DNA of 64,000 bases, taken from NCBI GenBank assembly GCA_028277445.1, contig JANQGG010000055.1:1-64000 (forward strand). Reading direction: 5' to 3'. Shown here piece by piece: positions 1-8,940 of this stretch (position 1 is its first letter; each line of letters begins with the position of its first letter). The translations under genes were made by a program, and so were the position numbers. This DNA is from Chloroherpetonaceae bacterium. Lineage in GTDB: Bacteria > Bacteroidota > Chlorobiia > Chlorobiales > Chloroherpetonaceae. Below the pieces are notes generated by a model. That model was given only the letters and a program-made list of their open reading frames with translations, ran no database searches and had not been told where the DNA came from.

Positions 1-102
1 GGTTTGTTCATGGAAAAAACACTCGTTTTTCAATAAGAGCTTCTTCTCTTTTTACAATTTCTTCCCTGATATCTTACTTTTTCAGCGACGACTAATTAAT
101 AG

Positions 103-122
103 AGGCGGCCACTTGGCCGCCT
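103..122 (-). terminator. Hairpin downstream of icd
   Basis: An 8-bp GC-rich stem (AGGCGGCC paired with GGCCGCCT) with a four-base ACTT loop lies about 35 bases beyond the icd stop. The flank on the icd strand is AT-rich but not a pure U-run, while the plus-strand flank is somewhat T-rich, so it may act in either direction. The 1-156 stretch holds no other feature I can support. Confidence 0.55.
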
Positions 123-156
123 TTGTTGTAAATCAACTATGAATGCTAACGCTTAA

Positions 157-2367
157 TTATACGGCGTCAATAATGGCATTCAATGTGGCGCTTGGGCGCA
201 TCACATCGGTTGTTTTTTCCGGATCAGGACGGTAATAGCCGCCTGTATCAGTTGGATTGCCTTGAACGGCTAGCAGCTCTTCATTGATCTTGGCTTCATT
301 TGCTTCCAACTCTTGAGCCATCTTGGAAAATTTAGCCTGAAGTTCCGCATCTTCTGTTTGCTCCGCTAATGCTTGAGCCCAGTACATGCCTAAGTAGAAA
401 TGTGAACCTCGATTATCAATGGTGCCAAGTTTACGCTGCGGCGACTTATTGTTTTGAAGCAGTTTTTCAACCGCCTTATCCAAACCATCCGCCAAGATTT
501 GCGCTCTTTTGTTGCCGGTAGAATTGGCAATATGCTCTAAAGAAGGAATCAACGCCAGGAACTCGCCAAGTGAATCCCAACGCAGATAGTTCTCTTTTTG
601 GAGCTGCTGAACATGTTTCGGCGCCGAACCACCGGCCCCGGTTTCAAACAACCCGCCGCCGTTCATTAACGGCACAATTGAGAGCATTTTCGCCGAAGTA
701 CCCAGCTCAAGAATCGGGAACAAATCGGTGTTGTAATCCCTAAGTACATTACCGGTAACTGAAATGGTATTTTCACCGGCGCGCATGCGTTCAACCGAAA
801 GCTTGGCAGCTTCTCTGACGCTTAAAATCTCAATATCCAATCCTGAAGTATCGTGATCTTTAAGATACGCATCCACTTTTTTTCTTAACTCAATGTGATG
901 AGCGCGATCCGAATCCAACCAGAACACGGCTTTCCAACCCGTAGCTTTGGCTCGGTTAACCGCAAGTTTCACCCAATCTCTGACAGATTCATCCTTAACT
1001 TTAACCATTCGCCAAATGTCATCTTTTTCAACGTTCTGGCAATGAATCACGTTGCCGTCTCCATCAATCACTTTCATTTGACCATCGGCAGGCGCTTCAA
1101 ATGTTGTTGGATGAGAACCATACTCTTCGGCCTTCTTAGCCATGAGTCCTACATTTGGAACGCTTCCAATTGAAGTTGGATCTAATTTGCCATGTTTAAT
1201 ACAGTTCTTAACGGTTTCATCATACAATGCAGCATAAGTGCTATCGGGAATAGTGAATTTGGCATCCTGCTCGTTGCCGTCTTTGTTCCACATTTTACCG
1301 CCACCGCGAATTGCAGCCGGCATAGATGCATCAATAATGACGTCACTAGGAACATGCAGGTTTGTGATACCACGATCGGAGTCAACCATAGCAAGATCGG
1401 GTCTATTGGCATAGCATGCTTCAAAATCGGCAATCAAGGCAGAATCGTTACCGGCTTTCGCATAAAGATCGCCAAGACCGTTATTAAAGTTCACACCCAA
1501 TTCTTTAAGCTTTGCTTCATTTTTAGCAATGGCATCTTTGAAAAACACTTTCACGCAGTGACCGAAGATAATCGGATCAGAAACTTTCATCATGGTTGCT
1601 TTCATATGCAATGAGAACAAAATGCCTTTTGCTTTGGCGTCCTGAATTTGCGCTTCCAAAAATGCATCCAAAGCTTTAGCGCTCATGAAAGTAGCATCAA
1701 CAATTTCTCCTGCAGATAGTTTTTCATTATCCTTCATGCAAGTTTCGGTACCGTCTTTTGCCACATGAACAATTTTAACAACCGTATCTTTTGTTAGTGT
1801 TGTAGAAACTTCATTGGATCTGAAATCATTTACGCCCATGGTTGCCACATGCGATTTGGAGTCGTTTTTCCACTCGCCCATTCTGTGAGGGAATTGTTTG
1901 GCGTAATTTTTTACGGCCATTGGCGCTCGTCTATCGGAGTTACCTTCCCTTAAAACCGGATTTACAGCTGAACCCAAAGCTTTGGCATAAAGCGCTCTGA
2001 TTTTTTTCTCTTCATCTGTTTTTGGGTCTTCCGGGAATTCAGGTAAATCGTAACCTTTATCCTGAAGCTCTTTAATGGTTGCTTTTAACTGAGGTATTGA
2101 AGCTGAAATATTAGGTAGTTTAATAATATTTGCTTCGGGTTGATGAACAAGCTCGCCTAATTTAGCCAGCTCGTCGTCAATTCGTTGCTCGGGTTTCAGA
2201 TACTCGCTTAGGTAAGCAATAACACGACCCGAAAGTGAAATGTCGCGTTTTTCAACAGGTACGCCTGCTACGCCGGTAAAAGCGTTTACAATAGGAAGAA
2301 GAGAAAATGTTGCCAGCGCTGGCGCTTCATCAACTTCCGTCCAAATTATTTTCGTGTTGTTTGTCAT
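157..2367 (-). CDS. icd: Monomeric NADP-dependent isocitrate dehydrogenase
   Basis: About 736 residues, the size of the single-chain (IDH-II, about 80 kDa) family rather than the 400-residue dimeric enzyme. It interconverts isocitrate and 2-oxoglutarate with NADP; in green sulfur bacteria it runs in the carboxylating direction of the reductive TCA cycle. Family signatures seen include the N-terminal [16 protein letters not shown] stretch, [58 protein letters not shown] (given here only as landmarks of the C-terminal half) and GGYYRPD near the C-terminus. The open frame extends 19 codons upstream, but the family-like start is the ATG at 2367. There is no Shine-Dalgarno sequence in front of it. 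It is transcribed alone, with a hairpin downstream. Confidence 0.95.
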   Translation of the reverse strand: MTNNTKIIWTEVDEAPALATFSLLPIVNAFTGVAGVPVEKRDISLSGRVIAYLSEYLKPEQRIDDELAKLGELVHQPEANIIKLPNISASIPQLKATIKELQDKGYDLPEFPEDPKTDEEKKIRALYAKALGSAVNPVLREGNSDRRAPMAVKNYAKQFPHRMGEWKNDSKSHVATMGVNDFRSNEVSTTLTKDTVVKIVHVAKDGTETCMKDNEKLSAGEIVDATFMSAKALDAFLEAQIQDAKAKGILFSLHMKATMMKVSDPIIFGHCVKVFFKDAIAKNEAKLKELGVNFNNGLGDLYAKAGNDSALIADFEACYANRPDLAMVDSDRGITNLHVPSDVIIDASMPAAIRGGGKMWNKDGNEQDAKFTIPDSTYAALYDETVKNCIKHGKLDPTSIGSVPNVGLMAKKAEEYGSHPTTFEAPADGQMKVIDGDGNVIHCQNVEKDDIWRMVKVKDESVRDWVKLAVNRAKATGWKAVFWLDSDRAHHIELRKKVDAYLKDHDTSGLDIEILSVREAAKLSVERMRAGENTISVTGNVLRDYNTDLFPILELGTSAKMLSIVPLMNGGGLFETGAGGSAPKHVQQLQKENYLRWDSLGEFLALIPSLEHIANSTGNKRAQILADGLDKAVEKLLQNNKSPQRKLGTIDNRGSHFYLGMYWAQALAEQTEDAELQAKFSKMAQELEANEAKINEELLAVQGNPTDTGGYYRPDPEKTTDVMRPSATLNAIIDAV

Positions 2368-2471
2368 AGTCAATTGTTTTTTTAATGATAAAGTTGCTTT
2401 AGCTTCTAAAGTTTTGCAACGCAATTGATTGCTTCAATTGCATTTAATGTTAAATGAACGTTTATAATTTT

Positions 2472-2495
2472 AAACCTGAACCCATGCTCAGGTTT
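2472..2495 (-). terminator. Hairpin between fabI and icd
   Basis: AAACCTGA and TCAGGTTT form an 8-bp stem around an 8-base loop about 95 bases beyond the fabI stop. The minus-strand flank is A/T-rich (AAAATTATAAA) rather than a clear U-tract, so this is a plausible but imperfect factor-independent terminator. Confidence 0.4.
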
Positions 2496-2588
2496 GTTTC
2501 ATCCTTAATTGGCGCAATTACCCAAATAAGTTTATTAATTATTTGAATTAATCTTTTCGTAAGTGGTAGTAGCAAAGAACAACAACTT

Positions 2589-3500
2589 TTAACGGGAATT
2601 TGTACTGGATTTGGGGTTTAAATCCGGTGGTGCAAATTCATCAAAACCTGCATTCTTGACAAGATCATCATCTTTCAATGCCTCATGAACCAAGCGGATC
2701 ATTGGAAGCGTGGTGCCCATAGAACTGTATCCACCATCATGAAATAAGTTCTGCATGGTTAATTTTCTAGTCAAGTCACTAAGCAGAGTTAAAACAAATT
2801 CTGCACATTCCTCAGCTGTTGCATTACCCAAAGGCGCTGTTAGATTACTAAATTCGTACATTTTATCAAAGTCGGTGATACCGCTTCCGGCTTTTGTATG
2901 CGTAGGACTTTGAGAGACTGTATTTACACGAATCCCTTTTTTGGCCAATCTTGGCCCGTAACTTCTAACAATAGACTCCAATAATGCTTTTGCGTCACCC
3001 ATATCGGAATATGTCCAATAATTTCGTTGTGCAGCGATATAAGAAAGCGCAACAATGCTTCCACCTTCATTGATGATGTCTTTCCTCCAAGCCGTGCTAA
3101 TAATTCGATGCAAAGAGACCGCCGACACGTCCATTGTTTTCATGTACCAATCGTAATTAATATCTTCATAGGGACGGTTTTTACGAATATTTGGCGACAT
3201 TCCAATCGAGTGAACGATAAAATCAATGGAACCAAACTTTTCTTTTACTTCATCAAAGCACTTTTCAACATCCTCATTAATACTCGCATCACAGGCAATA
3301 AACGGTGCATCGCCACAAAGTTTACATAGTTCAGCAGGTTTCCCAAAACGCAATGCTGCCGAAATGTTTGAGATTGCAAACTCTGCGCCCTCAAGATATG
3401 CAGCTTCGGCTATTTGCCATCCGATACTACTTTCATCAAACGGTCCGAATATAATGCCTTTTTTGCCTTTCAGAAGATCATAACTTTCTCTTTCAAACAT
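2589..3500 (-). CDS. fabI: Enoyl-[acyl-carrier-protein] reductase (FabI-type SDR)
   Basis: NADH-dependent reduction of enoyl-ACP in the last step of each fatty-acid elongation cycle. The 303-residue protein shows the FabI version of the short-chain dehydrogenase fold. A nucleotide-binding start (KKGIIFGPFDESSIGWQIA) near residues 13-31 is followed by HSIGMSP around 97-103 and the FabI active-site spacing Tyr154 - Tyr164 - Lys171 (SYIAAQ...YSDMGDAK), matching Tyr146/Tyr156/Lys163 of the E. coli enzyme. It is about 40 residues longer than E. coli FabI because of an insertion and a C-terminal tail. The ATG at 3500 is preceded by AAAGGT placed too close to be a normal ribosome binding site. It stands alone between icd and the Fe-S/ArsA pair. 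Confidence 0.85.
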   Translation of the reverse strand: MFERESYDLLKGKKGIIFGPFDESSIGWQIAEAAYLEGAEFAISNISAALRFGKPAELCKLCGDAPFIACDASINEDVEKCFDEVKEKFGSIDFIVHSIGMSPNIRKNRPYEDINYDWYMKTMDVSAVSLHRIISTAWRKDIINEGGSIVALSYIAAQRNYWTYSDMGDAKALLESIVRSYGPRLAKKGIRVNTVSQSPTHTKAGSGITDFDKMYEFSNLTAPLGNATAEECAEFVLTLLSDLTRKLTMQNLFHDGGYSSMGTTLPMIRLVHEALKDDDLVKNAGFDEFAPPDLNPKSSTNSR

Positions 3501-3607
3501 ACCTTTAATTTCAGTCTTTATTCTTATACAATGGTTTTTTACTTTAAGCGCTAAAGATAATAGATGAACTAATCAAAAGAAACCATATTCATAAAAAACT
3601 TTAGAAT

Positions 3608-4219
3608 TTAAATTTTAAAGCCAGGTTTTGGGGTAAGAACTTCGGCTTTTTTGTTTTGAATATTGAGTTTATGACGCCTGGCTGTAGTAACAATCATTCC
3701 GAACGGGCATAAATAATGGCAACCACCCCTTGGGCCAAAAACAGTTACGGTTAAGCCAACAAGCATAAGTATCATAAAATGACCGCCCTGAACCCAAATA
3801 TTTTCTTCCGCATTAAAAGGATTGTTGATTGGATTTCCTTTATCAGACATCACGGTATTATCCACAAGTAACCAAGCAATCGGCACCCAGAGCACGGCAA
3901 TGGCTAAAATAATGGATTGGGTGATCATTGGTGAAAAATGCACCCGCTTTTTTGCCCATCGATACATCAAATCCTGAATTCCGCCCAACCAACAAAACGA
4001 TGCGCAAACCCAGCGCCCGCTTTTCATGGCGGCAATGATCAATCCGCCCCAAAACACCAGCCCTAAAATTGCCCATAAAAGATTCGGGATAGCAACTTTG
4101 ATAAGCAACACATGAACCAATATAACTGAAGTCTGAATCGCCAGTCTTCGATAAACAATTTTTTTTCGCTTCGTGTGATGTGTTCTCAAATCAGCTTTTA
4201 ATCCATCATTCTTAACCAT
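3608..4219 (-). CDS. Membrane protein with CxxxC iron-sulfur motifs (NapH/NosR/RdxA-like)
   Basis: A 203-residue polytopic membrane protein with about four hydrophobic segments (roughly residues 27-47, 48-65, 98-120 and 145-165). Two CxxxC clusters sit at the membrane borders, CASFCWLGG near residue 73 and CHYLCPFG near residue 167. The second is the CxxxCP signature of the Fer4_5 domain found in NapH, NosR and CcoG/RdxA, which relay electrons or assist metal centres. The first has Trp instead of Pro after the second Cys. Eight cysteines would be expected for two full clusters, but only four are in these motifs, so cluster occupancy is uncertain. It starts 10 bases after the ArsA-like gene and is surely co-transcribed with it. 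Function unknown. Confidence 0.65.
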   Translation of the reverse strand: MVKNDGLKADLRTHHTKRKKIVYRRLAIQTSVILVHVLLIKVAIPNLLWAILGLVFWGGLIIAAMKSGRWVCASFCWLGGIQDLMYRWAKKRVHFSPMITQSIILAIAVLWVPIAWLLVDNTVMSDKGNPINNPFNAEENIWVQGGHFMILMLVGLTVTVFGPRGGCHYLCPFGMIVTTARRHKLNIQNKKAEVLTPKPGFKI

Positions 4220-4229
4220 TAAAACTAAC

Positions 4230-5543
4230 TTAGGCTTTTAATTTTCGCGACTCTCTTAACTTATTTAATATCCCTTTATCCACTTTAAGCTCTAAAGAGC
4301 CTGTCTCAACACTGGATTCCGTAAATATTACTTTCAAGGTATCGTTATCACAATGGAATTTTTTCATTTCCAAATTATACAATGCCCTCGGCAAGGTAAT
4401 AATGCGTTGAATTCTATCAATTGTTACCACGATATCTGTTCCCAAACGAACAACTTTCACATTTTCAGCATCTTTTAAAAACGGAACGTTAATGCAAAGC
4501 GTCTCTTCTTTGTTTTGCTTATCTTCGTCTTTTTGACTTTCAATCCAGAAATTCTTACCTGTAAAGAAAAGCTTATCCGGGCTGTCTTCTTTAAATATGA
4601 TCTTACTGATATTAAATAACTCTTCCGGCCCTATTGGCTCGGTTCGTTGAAGCTCGCATCTGAAAATTGGCGTGGGATAAAATGAGTTGTCAATTTCCAT
4701 TAAATATTTTCGATGCAAATCGGACCAAAATTCAAAATAATCCCCGACGGTGTTGCTGGTAGGCAGAATTTTATTAATCACAATGCTATCGATGTTTAAA
4801 CCATATAAATGGATAAACGTAAATGCTCGCTTAGTTTCAAGAATGGATAGCTTTTCAGGATTTAAAACCAGCCTGAAACTGACTTCAGGGCGAAGGATAA
4901 ACTTGTTGATATCCTCCATTTGCTTCAAGAGCATATTGATCTCATTAAAAAATTCCTGATCGGGAATGCTATTGCTGTTGAACGGCTTGGCTATTGCCGA
5001 CATGTTTTTATACAGCTTAAAAAACTGCTTTCCCATGTTTCCACCGATAATAATCTCAGGATAAGCAAGCAAACGCAGGGTATTTCCGGTTGGCGACGTA
5101 TCCAAAACCAACGCATCCCAATTGCCGGAATACGCTTCATCCAATAAGCGGTTCAAGGCAAAAATTTCATCCAATCCGGGCTGCGTTGTCAGTTCTGAAG
5201 CCATGCCCGAATCGACGCCTTGATTTTTATAGGAATCCGCAACGAACTTTTGAAAACCCGACATGTTTTTCTTTAACTCGTAGATCGTATCAACTTCAAG
5301 ACCATAGAGGTTTTCTTCAATTTTTACAGGCTCAGTTCGACTTAACGAGGTTCCGAAGACATCAGAAAGCGAATGCGCCGGATCTGAAGACATAATTAAA
5401 ACCCGCTTTCCTTGACGTGCAAGCGAAACTGCCGTTGAAGAAGATACGGTCGTTTTTCCTGTACCGCCTTTACCGGAGTAAATCAGTATTCTTGGAATTT
5501 CATGCGTATCTTCCAAATTACTATTAAGTGGAGCTGACTTCAT
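4230..5543 (-). CDS. ArsA/Get3-family anion-transporting ATPase homologue
   Basis: 437 residues with a deviant Walker A motif SGKGGTGKTT at about residues 23-32, the switch I-like SSDPAHSLSD at about 52-61, and a hydrophobic LVLDTSPTGNTLRLL switch II region. These place it in the ArsA/Get3 branch of SIMIBI ATPases. Only one ATPase half is present, as in Get3 and the ArsA paralogues of green sulfur bacteria. The C-terminal about 80 residues (NVPFLKDAENVKVVRLGTDI onward) form a small beta-rich HSP20-like domain seen in those paralogues. No arsenic genes are nearby. Its partner is the Fe-S membrane protein 10 bases downstream, so I infer a role in membrane-protein targeting or metal-centre handling rather than arsenite export. 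Confidence 0.75.
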   Translation of the reverse strand: MKSAPLNSNLEDTHEIPRILIYSGKGGTGKTTVSSSTAVSLARQGKRVLIMSSDPAHSLSDVFGTSLSRTEPVKIEENLYGLEVDTIYELKKNMSGFQKFVADSYKNQGVDSGMASELTTQPGLDEIFALNRLLDEAYSGNWDALVLDTSPTGNTLRLLAYPEIIIGGNMGKQFFKLYKNMSAIAKPFNSNSIPDQEFFNEINMLLKQMEDINKFILRPEVSFRLVLNPEKLSILETKRAFTFIHLYGLNIDSIVINKILPTSNTVGDYFEFWSDLHRKYLMEIDNSFYPTPIFRCELQRTEPIGPEELFNISKIIFKEDSPDKLFFTGKNFWIESQKDEDKQNKEETLCINVPFLKDAENVKVVRLGTDIVVTIDRIQRIITLPRALYNLEMKKFHCDNDTLKVIFTESSVETGSLELKVDKGILNKLRESRKLKA

Positions 5544-5621
5544 AAGACAATAGATAAACTCAAAACGATGAGGTTAGTATTTATTAAAAACATTCCCTTT
5601 TCACTACTATTGAAGTTTGGT

Positions 5622-5649
5622 ATAATACGATCTAAGACGCAGACTTCAA
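5622..5649 (-). promoter_or_regulatory. Candidate sigma-70 promoter of the arsA-like operon
   Basis: On the minus strand a TTGAAG -35 element and a TATTAT -10 element are separated by 16 bases, giving a leader of about 70 bases before the ArsA-like ATG. Spacing and position are good, but the evidence is motif only. Confidence 0.45.
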
Positions 5650-5720
5650 ATAATTTTTAACATTAGCGAGCCGGTACCATTAAAATAATTCTGTTTTTTG
5701 GATAGACCCATAAAACATAA

Positions 5721-6329
5721 TCAGATAAAACTTGTGGGCGCCTCGATAGCTTCGTTTAACCTGCTTATGTATTCAGAATGTGGGATTTCAATCGCTCCGA
5801 ATCGTTGTACATTTTCATTCATAAACTGTGAGTCCAAAAGTTTAAACTCTCGCTCTTTCAGATGAGTAACTAAGGCAAACAGCGCCACTTTGGATGCATT
5901 GCTGACTTTATAAAACATGGATTCGCCGAAAAACGCGCCGCCAATGGAAACGCCATAGAGACCGCCAACCAAATTATCGGCCTGGTAGGCTTCTACACTA
6001 TGCGCATATCCCAATTCATGAAGTTTATAGTACGCGAAAATAATATCTTTTGAAATCCATGTTTCACCGCATTTATCCCGAGGGTAAGCGCAGTTCATGA
6101 TAACCGATCTGAAATCGGAATTAAATCGAATGTCGAATGTTTTTTTTGAGATAACCTGTCTTAAGGATCGTGAGATGTGAAAATTATCGAGGGGAATAAT
6201 AGCGCGCATTTTAGGTAAATACCAACGCACTTTGCCATGAGCTGAATCGGCCATAGGAAATATCCCTATGTGATAGCCATGAATAATAAGTTCAGGCGAT
6301 AAGGCATTTTCATAATTACGATGAAACAT
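5721..6329 (-). CDS. aat: Leucyl/phenylalanyl-tRNA--protein transferase
   Basis: About 202 residues from the ATG at 6329 (a TTG three codons upstream is also open). It transfers Leu or Phe from charged tRNA onto proteins with N-terminal Arg or Lys, marking them for ClpAP degradation in the N-end rule pathway. The family hallmarks are all present in order: HIGIFPM near the N-terminus, RWYLPKMRAIIPLD, a CGETWIS stretch, GGLYGVSIGGAFFGESMF in the GNAT-like core, and LLDSQF near the C-terminus. It lies 94 bases downstream of the adenylate cyclase gene and may be read from it. No ribosome binding site is visible. Confidence 0.92.
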   Translation of the reverse strand: MFHRNYENALSPELIIHGYHIGIFPMADSAHGKVRWYLPKMRAIIPLDNFHISRSLRQVISKKTFDIRFNSDFRSVIMNCAYPRDKCGETWISKDIIFAYYKLHELGYAHSVEAYQADNLVGGLYGVSIGGAFFGESMFYKVSNASKVALFALVTHLKEREFKLLDSQFMNENVQRFGAIEIPHSEYISRLNEAIEAPTSFI

Positions 6330-6432
6330 CTGGCTCAAAAATAGTCATCAACTCGTTTCAAAAACTTATAATCTTCCGTCAACAACCGCACGAAAATTGC
6401 TGCAATGTTAAAAAGCCAGAGCTGCACAAAAA

Positions 6433-8775
6433 CTACTTCTTAATTGCAAGAATATCCTTGCCTGCTGTCGGCGCCGGCGGCAACGGTTCATAATAAACTC
6501 CCGGCAGCTTTTTCTCAACCAATTCAAAAATTTTAACCGGTTTTGATTTTCCCTGAACCGTAATCGTCGCTAATTCACGTGTACGACAAAAATCCTGTAT
6601 TTGGTCATTGGTAAACTCAGAAATAATGATGGATGTATCAAAAGACTTGTTCGCAGGCTCTAAACGAGCCGCCAGGTTTACCGAGTCGCCCATAACCGTA
6701 TAATTAAATCGAGATTCCGATCCCATGTTTCCAACAATCACATCGCCTGAATTAATTCCAATTCGAATGTACAGTTCCGGTTTACCTTTACTTTTCCATT
6801 CTTCACGCATTTCAACAAGCTTTTCCTGCATTTCAAGAGCTGCCCAACACGCTCGCTTGGCATGATCTTCCTGAGGCACCGGTGCGCCCCAAAACGCCAT
6901 CACGGCATCGCCAATGTATTTATCTAATGTGCCGCCGTACTTAAAGACAATTTCTGTCATGGCGCCAAGATATTCATTAAGCAAGATAACCAGTTCTTCA
7001 GGCTCTAGCGCCTCAGAAATGTTGGTAAATCCTTTAACATCGCTAAACAAAATAGACAGCTCGCGTTTTTCACCCCCAAGACGGAATTGATCGGGGTTAT
7101 CAATCAACCGATCAACAAGCTGACTGTTGACATAAACATTAAAGAAACCTCGTATTAATTTTTTCTGCCTCGATTCCGTAAAATACTGATACACAATGCT
7201 ACCGGCATACGACATTATGATGGTTGATGCAAACGGCATTACGGGCGCCAAGACCAGATCATTAATAAAAATTGAATTTGTGTATTCATAGACCAGGTAA
7301 AACGTGACCCCAGTGATTAGTATTGCACCGATTTCCGTAATAAATTCAGCCATCGAGCCTGATCGTTTAAAATAATAGCTCAATGCAAACGCCAGGATTA
7401 AAAGGGTAGCTCCCAGCGTAAGCTGTATCCTCAGATTTTGTTCCAGGAAAAATGTAACCGGTCCCGAATCCGTTAAACCCGCAATAGAAAATAATAACCA
7501 AAATACGATACCAAATACAGTAAATGATGCAATGCTCGAAAGGATTATAAGCAAGGTTTGATTTTTGATTTTTAGACGTTTCAAGGAAACTGAAACACCA
7601 AAAATGATGTAACTCAAAAACAGCAGCGTAACCAAACGAAACATCGGATCAATTGTGGTGATGAAATTCTGATCAATAAAATTTTGAATGGCCGTTGCGT
7701 GAATTTCCACCCCGTACATTTGGTTTTCATCCTCACGATCACCTGGGTACATGGGAATGGGGAACAAATCTTTGGATTCAGGGAACATCGGCCCGATAAT
7801 GCATATCTTCCCTTTTACTTTTTCTCTAATCCCCGAAAGTGGATCGTCAAAGACATCCAATGCCCAAGCCGATCGCATTTCTTCATCTGCAGCTAAGGAT
7901 AATGAATCCATCTGCATGTCAGTCATTAACTCACGAAATATCATTCGCTCGTCATTTGTCATAAAATCTCGGGTATCCAGAATTTCACTGGCTGATATCG
8001 TTGGAAATGTTTTGTTTGGCCCATAGTAGTTGAGCAGCACCGACTGACCATCAAAACTCGGAAACGTTTTTCCTGCAAAATTAAACTGATTGTTTGAAAT
8101 GCTGATTGAATCGGGCGACGACAAATGTGTTTTTAATGTGGCATAACCAAACGAGAGTAATTGTTTTTTCATTTCCACGCTATAGGGATGATATCGTCGA
8201 TACACCCCATCGGCATCGTTCCTTACATATACGATACCGGTTATTGAACCTGGAATGCCATCAAAGACGTTTTGCAGGTCAAGCTCATCAACGGATTTGT
8301 AAGTAATATTTTCATCATCGGTTAGCGTGGTTTCTGTACGGCCTGAAAGTACAACACGATTGTAGGTTTGAATAGCATCAGCCAAAACCTGGTCTTCCTG
8401 CGGATTTTCGGAATAATCGGAAAACAACAAGTCAAACGCCACCACGCTTGCGCCTGCTTGCATCAAGTTCCGAACCATTCTTGCGTAAAAGGATCGCGGC
8501 CATGGGTATTCACCTACGGTATTCTGCGATTGATCATCAATGGCAATAATGACAACTTCGGATTCATCTTTCAAGGTTTCCACCGCACCCCGATAGTTAA
8601 ACTTATTATCCAAGAGCTCTAATTCAACATTCGTAAATATTCCGATCGCCGATATACCATACGAGAGTAACACCAATACCGGCGCTACCAAAAGAGCTGT
8701 AAACCAAATTTTGCGGATGATCTTTTCCTTAATGAAGGTTTGAACTGCGGCAAGAGCTTTGTTGGGCTTTGACAT
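6433..8775 (-). CDS. CHASE2-domain class III adenylate cyclase, membrane bound
   Basis: 780 residues that likely make cyclic AMP in response to an extracytoplasmic signal. One N-terminal membrane helix (about 25-45) precedes a long periplasmic CHASE2 sensor (about 46-350, with VVIIAIDDQS, GEYPWPRSFYARMV and VVAFDLLFSD). Three or more membrane helices follow (about 360-520), then a class III cyclase domain from about 560. Catalytic residues are intact: the metal-binding Asp in LFSDVKGF and in YIGDAVMAFW, the adenine-selecting Lys in LDKYIGD, and the transition-state Asn and Arg in GDSVNLAARLE. This is the common CHASE2-AC arrangement. The gene is monocistronic or leads into aat. No CRP-like regulator lies in the window. 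Confidence 0.9.
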   Translation of the reverse strand: MSKPNKALAAVQTFIKEKIIRKIWFTALLVAPVLVLLSYGISAIGIFTNVELELLDNKFNYRGAVETLKDESEVVIIAIDDQSQNTVGEYPWPRSFYARMVRNLMQAGASVVAFDLLFSDYSENPQEDQVLADAIQTYNRVVLSGRTETTLTDDENITYKSVDELDLQNVFDGIPGSITGIVYVRNDADGVYRRYHPYSVEMKKQLLSFGYATLKTHLSSPDSISISNNQFNFAGKTFPSFDGQSVLLNYYGPNKTFPTISASEILDTRDFMTNDERMIFRELMTDMQMDSLSLAADEEMRSAWALDVFDDPLSGIREKVKGKICIIGPMFPESKDLFPIPMYPGDREDENQMYGVEIHATAIQNFIDQNFITTIDPMFRLVTLLFLSYIIFGVSVSLKRLKIKNQTLLIILSSIASFTVFGIVFWLLFSIAGLTDSGPVTFFLEQNLRIQLTLGATLLILAFALSYYFKRSGSMAEFITEIGAILITGVTFYLVYEYTNSIFINDLVLAPVMPFASTIIMSYAGSIVYQYFTESRQKKLIRGFFNVYVNSQLVDRLIDNPDQFRLGGEKRELSILFSDVKGFTNISEALEPEELVILLNEYLGAMTEIVFKYGGTLDKYIGDAVMAFWGAPVPQEDHAKRACWAALEMQEKLVEMREEWKSKGKPELYIRIGINSGDVIVGNMGSESRFNYTVMGDSVNLAARLEPANKSFDTSIIISEFTNDQIQDFCRTRELATITVQGKSKPVKIFELVEKKLPGVYYEPLPPAPTAGKDILAIKK

Positions 8776-8940
8776 GATGGTTGTTTTTTAAATTCAACGA
8801 CCCTTAATTAACCCAAAAGGGCATGCTTTTGTTAGAATTGTTTATCAGCTTAAACTCTGAGCGTTAAGGTTAAACTTTAAAGTTGCCTATGTTAAATTAA
8901 AAAAAAAATTAAGACATCACACAATCAATTTGTAAGGCGC

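Noticed and set aside
4230-5543. Arsenite pump subunit
   Set aside because: No arsB, arsC, arsR or arsD nearby and only one ATPase half; the match to ArsA/Get3 is to the fold and not to the pump.
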